DNA from: an uncultured Ruminococcus sp.
GTDB lineage: Bacteria > Bacillota > Clostridia > Oscillospirales > Acutalibacteraceae
Length of the DNA: 6,995 bases
NCBI GenBank assembly: GCA_937892835.1
Contig: CALBHM010000189.1
Location: 1-6,995, forward strand
Direction: 5' to 3'
Below the pieces are notes generated by a model. That model was not told the DNA's origin. It searched no databases and saw nothing but the letters and a program-made list of their open reading frames with translations. The stretch's first letter is position 1; every line of letters starts with the position of its first letter. The position numbers and the translations under genes were made by a program. Positions 1-6,800 of this stretch are shown piece by piece.

Positions 1-141
1 TAATTGTGCTCTTACCGAATTTATGTTCGACAAAGCAGTTTCTTCCAATGTACTTCTCTTTGGTAACTGACGAAGCAATTCATCGATTTTTCCTGTAATA
101 TCCAATAATAAATCATAATACTTTTTGTCTAATGTAAACAT
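1..141 (-). CDS. Unrecognised protein, N-terminal 47 codons only
   Basis: The ATG (141-139) follows directly on the TAA of the HEPN gene (TAAATG), and AAGGAGG (155-149) lies 7 nt upstream inside the HEPN gene's last codons. The frame stays open through all 47 codons to the left edge. The visible peptide begins MFTLDKKYYDLLLDI and continues as charged, leucine-rich, probably helical sequence (KIDELLRQLPKR). I do not recognise the family. The tight coupling makes it a candidate partner or antitoxin for the HEPN protein, or simply the next operon gene; the fragment is too short to decide. It does not look like the start of PglZ as I know it, but I hold that view loosely. Confidence 0.7.
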   Translation of the reverse strand, partial: MFTLDKKYYDLLLDITGKIDELLRQLPKRSTLEETALSNINSVRAQL

Positions 142-810
142 TTAAATGCCTCCTTTTTGTTGTTCAGTTGCTTTACATTTTGTGCACGCATCAAGAAGAA
201 CATAGTATTCTTCATCTTTATCTATAATTTTTATCCAGTCAAGCAACGTCTTCTGTCTAATTAATATTTCAGCGGTAATTTTAGAGTTTTCTTTATCTTC
301 TAACAAAACAGTTCCATTCTCGAAAAAATATGTATTACCGTGTGCAAATGAATTTCTTATGTGTCTGAAAAGGCAATTAACATGGTTTTCTCCACCGCCC
401 GAAAAACTGATTTTCTCATTTTCATCTACTGTTGTAGAATACTTTTGGAGCAAAACTGCTCGCGGATGTTCAATGCATATCTCATCATTTGACAAATCCA
501 TCGCTGACAAAGTATCTTTACAAGTTGTTGAGCGAATGAAGCAAATATTATTACTCAATCCGGCTTTTGCTATCAGTTCTTTTTCTAAAGCAGGATATCC
601 GTCTTTTTTATTATCATCCTTTTTCCAGCCATAGTCACTAACGGAACGCCCCAATCCGCTTCCACCGCTTATAGTATGTGTAACATAAAAGTCCCAAAGC
701 ATGTCTATTTGAGCATAAGAAAATGGAGAATCTGTTAGAGATTTTTTATATGCTGTCTTTGACACCTTAGTCTCTGAACAGTGATGCGAAAACCCATTCA
801 TTCCAGCCAT
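142..810 (-). CDS. HEPN-domain putative ribonuclease, BREX-embedded
   Basis: The predicted protein has 222 residues. Its C-terminal half carries FRHIRNSFAHGN at about 148-159, an Rx4H motif (R152, polar N153, H157) that is the catalytic signature of HEPN ribonucleases. Such proteins occur as toxins, abortive-infection factors and CRISPR-associated RNases. The region around the motif resembles the HEPN group that includes pEK499_p136-like proteins, but I cannot confirm the subfamily. The N-terminal half (about 1-110) is not recognised. A CxxC pair (ACTKC) lies near the C-terminus. No signal peptide or membrane segment is evident, so it is probably cytoplasmic. The ATG at 810 is preferred because GAGGTGA (822-816) sits 5 nt upstream; an in-frame GTG at 819 lies inside that ribosome binding site. 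The ribosome binding site overlaps the pglX TGA, implying translational coupling. The gene is A+T-rich like the 3' half of pglX. RNase activity and a role in phage defence are inference. Confidence 0.75.
   Translation of the reverse strand: MAGMNGFSHHCSETKVSKTAYKKSLTDSPFSYAQIDMLWDFYVTHTISGGSGLGRSVSDYGWKKDDNKKDGYPALEKELIAKAGLSNNICFIRSTTCKDTLSAMDLSNDEICIEHPRAVLLQKYSTTVDENEKISFSGGGENHVNCLFRHIRNSFAHGNTYFFENGTVLLEDKENSKITAEILIRQKTLLDWIKIIDKDEEYYVLLDACTKCKATEQQKGGI
149..155 (-). promoter_or_regulatory. Strong ribosome binding site of the downstream gene, inside the HEPN gene
   Basis: AAGGAGG is followed by a 7-nt spacer and the ATG at 141. It is embedded in the last codons of the HEPN gene (encoding the final KGGI), so the two genes are almost certainly on one transcript. 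Confidence 0.8.
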
Positions 811-815
811 CTTAC

Positions 816-822
816 TCACCTC
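816..822 (-). promoter_or_regulatory. Ribosome binding site that sets the HEPN gene start
   Basis: GAGGTGA lies 5 nt before the ATG at 810 and overlaps the pglX TGA (823-821). It argues for the ATG at 810 over the GTG at 819, and for termination-reinitiation coupling between pglX and the HEPN gene. Confidence 0.75.
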
Positions 823-3505
823 ACACTAACGGATTTTTCTTGAAATCCCAACTTGTTTCGTAAGAATCACTGTCATTTCTCGATATGGAAATGTTTTTAT
901 CAACATGTTCGCTAACTATAGGATTACATTTTTCTTCAATTCTTATAGGAATTCGTATCAAATCACCATTAGTGAAACTCATTGTTGGATTTAATACTCT
1001 AAGATACTCAAATGTAACGTTTGAACATAATAATCCAATAATGTACTTCAAATAATGCATATTTTCAGGGAAAGCCGACCTGCTTGTGTCATCAAATATA
1101 TACCCAGAGCTTTTGTATTTGACAGCAAACCGTGATGAGCTCAATTTATTCCAAGTTAATCCTTCTTTAAAATACCATTTAGTATTTTGTGGTCGTGCCG
1201 CAAGTTTCCCTGCAGGGTTTCTAAAACGTCTGATTTCCGCACCATTTTCTTTCCAATTTACAATTATATCATCCTCCGCGGACCACTTTCTATAATCACC
1301 ACCACTATTACAAGGATACCATTTTTCAAATCGCCCCAATGTTTCTTCTACGCTGGAAATGTTAAACCCAATGTTTGTAAAGTCAACTTCAAACCAATTT
1401 CGTTGAAAAATAGTATTATCTCCAGTCGCCAATCCGGCACATGGTGCAGCCATATCGCCTAACAACTTTACTGTAGTTATATACGGAAGAAGCATTTGGT
1501 TACTCACCCAATACGCTACGGGCGAACCGGGGATTTTTGAGAAGTTGCTCTGAGAGCAAGTGAACAGTGGACAGTGATCAGTGGACAGAAAAAGTTCTTC
1601 CTTTCCTGCTTCATTTGTCGGCTCAACAAGGCGGCAATATGTTCCTTTATAATTTATAAAGTCGCAATTTTTCATTACAAAGCTTGTTGTCTGCACAACT
1701 TCGCCGCCAATTTCATCAAATGCCCTTGCACCTAAATGTGCCATGCTAACGATATTTATATGCAACATTTTTTCTCGCAGTTTTTCATAGCTTGAAAGAA
1801 ACATCCATGCATGTTGCGTAATCATTGCCTGATATCCGTTTTCTCTCGTCATTTGATGGCATTTTTCAATAAACGCCGCAAACAAATCACTCTTACTGTC
1901 CGGGAAATTTTTCTTTACATATTTAGCGAGTCTGTCGTTCATGCCGCTTGCGCCCATATACGGCGGATTGGTGACGACGACTTCATATTTTTGTGCAAGT
2001 ATTATTGCCTGCTCAATCAGCGGAATAAATTCCGCTGTGATTCCCGCCTGCCTTGCCTTATCGAAGAAATTATCATAAACACTGTTCTTGATTTCTTCCG
2101 CCTTATTTTTAAGCTCCGTCAGCTCTTCAACCGTCAGCTTGACACGAATAATGCTTCCGAGATCTTTTGCGTCCTTCATGTTGTCAAGAAGCTCACGAGC
2201 CTTGCTCTCCAAATCGCCGAAAAGCGAAAGATAGTCGGGATTTATTGAATTGCTCTCCTGAATCGCCATAACATTCGGCTTTGTTTCAACATTCAAAATT
2301 CTGCGATTATATTTTCTCGCTTTCATCATTACGGCAAAATAAGCAAGCTGTCCTGCACGGTTATCAATATCAAGTCCGTAAAGATTGTTTTCAACAATGC
2401 TCTTCGCCGCTTCTCTCTCGGAATAACCAAACTCGACGTACATCTGCATAAGCACATCAAAAGCGTAAACGAGAATATGTCCCGAGCCCATACATGGGTC
2501 AAGAACCTTAATTTTTGTTATGTCGAAATTTTCCGACGCTTCGGCGCTTATTTTATTAAGCTGCTCTCTGACCTCCGGCTCCTGCTCGGCTTCGGGCAAA
2601 TAATATTTCCAGCCCATTTTTTCGGCAATCTCTTTTTCCGCTTTAATACGCTCCGACTCTGCTTCATGCCAAGTCATTTCGTCCAAGCCACGACCGTCCG
2701 CATAGACACCCTCGTTCCTGCGCTTGTCAATATAGATTCTGCCAAGGCTGTTTTCAACCATATAGCGAACTATCCAATCGGGAGTGAAAAGCTGTGTTGC
2801 CGCCGGAATTCTCTCCTTGCTGATTTTGATATTCTTTTTCAGCTTTGCAAATGTATCGTCCTTCAGCTCGACGTTATAATACTGATACATCCAACCGATT
2901 ATCTGAACGGCGTCCTCCCAATCCTCTGTCGGGATATCATTAACCATTCTTTCAAGCACGTTGCCCGGTTTCAGAAGATTATTTGGGAACAAAAGCTCCG
3001 TGTAATCCTCGATTTTTTCAAACATTCCGGGCAGACATTTGCCGAGCGCATTGCACTGCGTGATGATGAGATACTTATACAAATTCTCGTTATCCTGCTT
3101 CTCGATAAAATCATATATCTTTTCTTTGTCGATCCCGTCAAGCTCGATCGTCATCGCTTCTTTCAGAATTTCGGGATTAAATTCGTCGTTTTCATCGCTG
3201 AAAACTCGCACCCTGGACGGCAGAAAATTATTGACCTCCATGTAGCGCAGGGCGATAAAGCGATTGAACCATGTGTAGGCAACCTCCTCCATCACCTGCT
3301 CATAACCCTTTTGACGAATCTGCGAAATCAGCGACGCACGCTGTTTCTGCTCCGCATCGGTCAGCAGTCTTCCGCCGGCGGTCACGTTCGAGTCTTCGTT
3401 GTCGCTCTGCTCCTCGATTTTATATTCAAAAGCCTTCTGCCTGACCGCTTTAATAAGCTCCACTCTAGACTGTATCGCAAACTTTTTTATCGAATTCTTA
3501 TCCAT
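821..3505 (-). CDS. pglX: BREX-1 adenine-specific DNA methyltransferase PglX, C-terminally short
   Basis: Class I adenine methyltransferase that modifies host DNA in BREX and sets its sequence specificity. I chose the ATG at 3505 (894 residues) because GAGGGAG ends 6 nt upstream and MDKNSIKKFAI matches family N-termini; an in-frame GTG at 3520 lies before that site. Residue positions from the ATG: N-terminal helical region 1-230; TPDWIVRYMV at about 241-250; SAM-binding motif I DPCMGSGH at 336-343; YGLDID at 376-381; catalytic motif IV NPPY at 513-516; target-recognition half from about 600, including FSKIPGSPVAYWVS at 655-668 and NPTMSF near 839-844. The protein ends shortly after ETSWDFK (883-889). 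Usual BREX-1 PglX is about 1,200 residues and continues some 300 residues beyond this motif, so a conserved C-terminal region is missing here. A heptanucleotide repeat encodes part of the linker at about 640-651. The stop overlaps the next gene's ribosome binding site. All methyltransferase motifs are intact, but activity of the short form is uncertain. Confidence 0.93.
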   Translation of the reverse strand: MDKNSIKKFAIQSRVELIKAVRQKAFEYKIEEQSDNEDSNVTAGGRLLTDAEQKQRASLISQIRQKGYEQVMEEVAYTWFNRFIALRYMEVNNFLPSRVRVFSDENDEFNPEILKEAMTIELDGIDKEKIYDFIEKQDNENLYKYLIITQCNALGKCLPGMFEKIEDYTELLFPNNLLKPGNVLERMVNDIPTEDWEDAVQIIGWMYQYYNVELKDDTFAKLKKNIKISKERIPAATQLFTPDWIVRYMVENSLGRIYIDKRRNEGVYADGRGLDEMTWHEAESERIKAEKEIAEKMGWKYYLPEAEQEPEVREQLNKISAEASENFDITKIKVLDPCMGSGHILVYAFDVLMQMYVEFGYSEREAAKSIVENNLYGLDIDNRAGQLAYFAVMMKARKYNRRILNVETKPNVMAIQESNSINPDYLSLFGDLESKARELLDNMKDAKDLGSIIRVKLTVEELTELKNKAEEIKNSVYDNFFDKARQAGITAEFIPLIEQAIILAQKYEVVVTNPPYMGASGMNDRLAKYVKKNFPDSKSDLFAAFIEKCHQMTRENGYQAMITQHAWMFLSSYEKLREKMLHINIVSMAHLGARAFDEIGGEVVQTTSFVMKNCDFINYKGTYCRLVEPTNEAGKEELFLSTDHCPLFTCSQSNFSKIPGSPVAYWVSNQMLLPYITTVKLLGDMAAPCAGLATGDNTIFQRNWFEVDFTNIGFNISSVEETLGRFEKWYPCNSGGDYRKWSAEDDIIVNWKENGAEIRRFRNPAGKLAARPQNTKWYFKEGLTWNKLSSSRFAVKYKSSGYIFDDTSRSAFPENMHYLKYIIGLLCSNVTFEYLRVLNPTMSFTNGDLIRIPIRIEEKCNPIVSEHVDKNISISRNDSDSYETSWDFKKNPLV
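1560..1588. repeat. Heptanucleotide repeat inside the pglX reading frame
   Basis: Read on the minus strand, about four 7-nt units of the type CTGTCCA / CTGATCA follow each other in frame and encode part of the stretch LSTDHCPLFTC, about residues 640-650 of PglX. The inner 17 bases (1583-1567, minus strand) match the first 17 of the spacer repeats at 14 positions, so it belongs to the same family in the opposite orientation. It lies just before the conserved FSKIPGSPVAYWVS motif. Confidence 0.7.
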
Positions 3506-3511
3506 TACAAA

Positions 3512-3518
3512 CTCCCTC
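3512..3518 (-). promoter_or_regulatory. Ribosome binding site that sets the pglX start
   Basis: GAGGGAG lies 6 nt before the ATG at 3505. The alternative GTG at 3520 would place the start upstream of this site and has only repeat-derived sequence ahead of it. Confidence 0.7.
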
Positions 3519-3526
3519 ACTTTTTT

Positions 3527-3561
3527 AGTGGTTAGTGGTTAGAAATTATCCACTAATCACT
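3527..3561. repeat. Inverted repeat just upstream of pglX
   Basis: The 12-nt arm AGTGGTTAGTGG (3527-3538) faces CCACTAATCACT (3550-3561) across an 11-nt loop, with one non-Watson-Crick position (a G-U pair if plus-strand RNA were made). Both arms are built from the same 7-nt period (AGTGGTT / CACTAAT). The right arm overlaps the first 32-nt direct repeat. It lies in the pglX leader and could fold in the mRNA, but no regulatory role is shown. Confidence 0.55.
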
Positions 3562-3582
3562 ATTCACCTTCCACTAATCACT
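3551..3582. repeat. 32-nt heptad-based direct repeat, copy A
   Basis: It begins CACTAATCACTATTCAC and has an internal 7-nt period (CACTAAT, CACTATT and variants). It matches copy B (3792-3823) at 29 of 32 positions in the same orientation. The two copies bracket the 209-bp block 3583-3791 of the brxC-pglX spacer. Confidence 0.85.
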
Positions 3583-3593
3583 GAAATTTTACT

Positions 3594-3638
3594 CCCTCAG
3601 TCGGCGACGCCTGTCCAGCTCCCCCGTAGGAGGAGCCC
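3594..3638. repeat. Palindromic intergenic repeat, copy 1 (degenerate)
   Basis: The sequence runs CCCTCAGTCGGCGACGCC followed by an AGCTCCCCC...GGAGGAGCC segment. It aligns with copy 2 (3676-3716) but both stems are imperfect. Same orientation as copy 2. Confidence 0.7.
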
Positions 3639-3675
3639 ACGCTAAAATAAAGTTACTTCTTTCTTCTTACCAAAC

Positions 3676-3716
3676 CCCTCAGTCGGCTACGCCGACAGCT
3701 CCCCTACAGGGGAGCC
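3676..3716. repeat. Palindromic intergenic repeat, copy 2 (two perfect stem-loops)
   Basis: Two adjacent hairpins follow CCCTCA: GTCGGC-TAC-GCCGAC (3682-3696) and GCTCCCC-TACA-GGGGAGC (3698-3715). The element resembles dispersed palindromic repeats I associate with gut Clostridia genomes. No T-run follows either stem on the minus strand, so it is not a standard intrinsic terminator, though the structures might still affect mRNA stability between brxC and pglX. Confidence 0.75.
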
Positions 3717-3743
3717 AAGAATCGGTTCCTGCTAACTTTAAAT

Positions 3744-3769
3744 GCATAAGCAAGAAATCTTCGTTATGC
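3744..3769. repeat. Imperfect 26-nt palindrome in the brxC-pglX spacer
   Basis: Outer arms GCATAA (3744-3749) and TTATGC (3764-3769) pair perfectly. Two mismatches follow, then inner arms AAGA and TCTT around a 2-nt centre. It could be an operator or another small palindromic repeat; nothing in the window decides which. Confidence 0.4.
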
Positions 3770-3791
3770 TTCAAGTGGAGGCTGAAATCAT

Positions 3792-3823
3792 CACTAATCA
3801 CTATTCACTATCAACTAATCACT
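3792..3823. repeat. 32-nt heptad-based direct repeat, copy B, overlapping the brxC stop
   Basis: Same orientation as copy A, with 29 of 32 identities; the first 17 bases (CACTAATCACTATTCAC) are identical. Its last two bases form part of the brxC TAG stop (3824-3822), so the end of the reading frame is set at the repeat boundary. Confidence 0.85.
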
Positions 3824-6800
3824 AAATAATATGAACTGCGTCGTTACCGTCAAGAAGATCTAGGAGCTTGGTCTTGACCTCGGCAAGATATTCGTCGATA
3901 TCGTTTTCATTTTTCAAGGTGCCCGTGTAGCAAAGCGTACCTCTGCCGACCGTTACGGTTTTGCTCTGCGGCGTTTTTTCAACCATCAGTGCTCTGAGAT
4001 ACTGCTGACGGAGATTTGACAGCTGAATAATCATTGCGTCAAGCTGAGTGAGCGTTTTTGCGTTCGCCGCAGCTTGCTTTTTTTGTGCAAAGGCCGAATC
4101 CGCTCTTTCAACGACATCACCCTGCTCAACTTTTGCCGTTTGGTGAATCTCGCCCATTGCCGACTGAATTTCGGCATAGACCTCTTCCCTTTTGCCGCTC
4201 AACATCTCGTCATATGCCGACTGCAAGGACTGAATCAAGCCCGGCAGCTCGCTTATTCTTTTATACGGCTTCGCAAGCCTCAAAATTTCGGACACAGTCG
4301 AAAGCTCTTTTTGCATCGTGTCGTTTGCCTGGAAATAATCCTTTTCGCTCTGCATTGCACCGAGGACTCCGTTAGCCATGTCAAAAACACTCTGCTGATT
4401 CTTAAAGAACGAGTTGACGTCAACCATGTCCTCGCTCTGGTCGAGCAGGTCGTCCTCCCTTTGAACAAGCCTTTTCAGCAAAGCGATATTATCTTTTTTC
4501 TGCGAAAGTACGTCATTGCAAAGCTTCAATCCGTTCTCGACAACCGCCTTGTCCGGATAGAGCTCGGTTCTGTATTTCTCCGAAAGAAGCCTTGAATAAT
4601 CGTCTCTCTCTTTCGTGAACGAGTCGATGATGAATTCAATAAGCCTGTCCTCATCGCTCGGAACATCCATCACATTGAAATATTCACGGAGAATATCCCT
4701 CGCCTGCTTCATCAGCTTCTCGGGCGGAGTTATTCTGCGCCTGATGACCGTTTTATCTATCTCCGACTTTCTGCGAAGATAATCCGGCATGCTTCTGTCG
4801 CTCGGCTGAACGGTATTGCCTGCGTAATTGACCGTAATTTTCTGTGCAACAACAAGCTCGGCAACTATTGCGGCAATATCAATCTCTCTCCAGCCGTAAG
4901 GAACGCCCTGAAATCTGCGCTGAATATCGCCCATTGTGACCGTTCTGAGCTTTGAATACTGAAGATCCATGAACTGCTCAACCTCGGCAATGGCTTCGAG
5001 ATTGTAATTTTCCGTACCGAACGAGAGCTGATCGTTATTGAGAATATCAAGAATATCCGCATCGGTCTCGGCACTTTTGCGAACAAGGTGAAGCTTTTCG
5101 TAAACACCTTCAACAAGGTATTTCATAGCTTCCTCAAGCTTGTCCTTTGCGCTTCCTGCAAGATTGCCGAGCCTTTCGCCGTCAACATAAAACGTTGCTT
5201 CTTCAATCGCCTTGGTAATATAATCCTTGGCTCTCGCTTCAAACGTAGCCGCCTGCTGAGTTCTGGCTCTAATAATCGACTGAATCGTTTCGGGAAGAAG
5301 CGAAACATTGCGGCTTTTGGCAAATCTGCGGATTTTCATTGCGCTTTCGATCTCGTTATAGTACGGATATTTGTCCGACATAACAACGATTGCCTCGTTA
5401 TCGACGTTCGATTTCATTATCCAATTCTGCTCGGAATTGCGATAATTGTCGTTAACATCGGTCACCAAGCGAAGCTTTATCGGATTTCCGGGCGCACCGA
5501 TGCAAAGATCGTCAACCATCTGATCAAAAGCAAAATCATTGTTGTTAAGACGGAACTTTTTCGCCATATAAATACTGCCGAAAGCAACATTTGCAATCTC
5601 ACGCACAACTGCCGAGCTTTCAATGTTTATCTGATTTATTTCACGAGCGATATCCTGCTCATCATCAGTCAGGAATGAATATGTATCGCCGTTTCTTGCA
5701 ATGTAATTCTGACGCAGAAGCCTATCAAGCGACTCACGGATATTCTGTCTCATATTGATTTTGTCTGCGTCAATTCTGTCAACCATCAAGGTCGCTATGT
5801 TATCAATATTCGCCTTGAGCTCTTCATCGACATAGCGGATAAGATAAAGAAGCTTCAGCACCTCAACGTCATAAAGCTCAAGCCCGTCGTTATTCTCCGC
5901 AGCTCTGCGACAGCGGTCGATTACCCTTCTTATGGAGCTCTCAAGGAAGGTATTCAGCGTGTCGTAGAAAAGGTTGAATGAAACAAACGAGCTCTCATCC
6001 TTGTCCGCTAAGCTTTGCGCCGCCTCCTGGAAGCCCGAAAGCATGGATCGCTCTCCGCCCGACATGCTTTTTCCGGCGTTACCGTGCCTACGCACCTGCA
6101 GAAATACATTCTGCATCAGCTTGAACTGATACGGAACGAACGGATAGGTTTCGACAAATTCGTTTTCGCCCGAATAGCCTTTCAAGTCCATTTTATACGG
6201 CGAATTGAATGTGAACAGATTTTTTAACACACCGCTGTTCTTTTCGTAATTCATCTTGAGCATTTCTTTTGCGGCGTCGTTCTTCTCAAGAATACGCTTT
6301 TTGATAACCTCGTCGACCGACGATGACGACAGACTGAGTCTTGTATCAAATCGGCCCTGAATTTTTGAAAAATCATCGCCGATAATTTTTGTAACTGAAT
6401 CAATCGCCTCTTGGCTCGTAACCATTACCCAAACTCTGCCGCCGCATTTCGAGCCGATTTCTTCAACGATGCTTTGAAGATTAAGCATGAGATCACTGTC
6501 GGAGCCGATATACTGTCCGATTTCATCGACCATAAAAATAAGGCGATTATCCTTGCCCTTGCTGTCAATATATTTCTTTATCTCCGAAACAAGCTGATCA
6601 ATGCTGATGTCTGCCGTTTCGGTGCCGTTGAACCAATTATGCGCCGCTGTTTCGCTCATACCGAGGACATCGACAAGGCACTCAACTATATCGTCCTCAA
6701 AGAATATGTAAGAATCTCTTGAGTCGAGCCATGTCCCGCCGTTAACTTTCTCAAACTTGGCGGTAAACTCATCCATTTTACCCGAATTCGTGATAAATTG

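Larger units (their letters stand above)
3506..3821. other. brxC-pglX spacer, no gene
   Basis: The 316-bp spacer holds no supported gene. It contains, left to right: the pglX ribosome binding site, a heptad inverted repeat, 32-nt direct repeat A, two palindromic repeats, a 26-nt imperfect palindrome and direct repeat B. The stretches 3639-3675 and 3717-3743 show nothing I can interpret. The other two gene junctions in this operon are tight or overlapping, so the spacer looks like repeat accumulation rather than a designed promoter region. I see no convincing -35/-10 pair for pglX. Confidence 0.7.

Noticed and set aside
811..819. GTG at 819 as the HEPN gene start
   Set aside because: It lies inside the Shine-Dalgarno that correctly spaces the ATG at 810, and no better site lies upstream of it.
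2477..3535. Long plus-strand open frame (352 codons) antisense to pglX
   Set aside because: It is a mirror of the pglX frame. The translation is rich in Leu, Ile, Phe and Arg with no recognisable domain, and pglX on the other strand has clear family motifs.
3540..3552. Possible -10 box (GATAAT, minus strand) for a separate pglX promoter
   Set aside because: No acceptable -35 hexamer lies at 16-18 nt upstream (best is a 3/6 match), and the sequence is made of heptad repeats, which produce such hexamers by chance.
3676..3716. Intrinsic terminator after brxC
   Set aside because: The stems are G+C-rich, but neither is followed by a T-run on the minus strand. It matches a second, degraded copy nearby, as expected for a dispersed repeat.
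3527..3823. CRISPR array
   Set aside because: There are only two spaced copies of the 32-nt repeat, the intervening block is 209 bp, and the repeat is internally periodic; there are no regular spacers.
4058..5678. Several plus-strand open frames antisense to brxC
   Set aside because: They overlap the continuous BrxC frame, have low-complexity shadow translations, and are overprinted by a gene with clear family identity.
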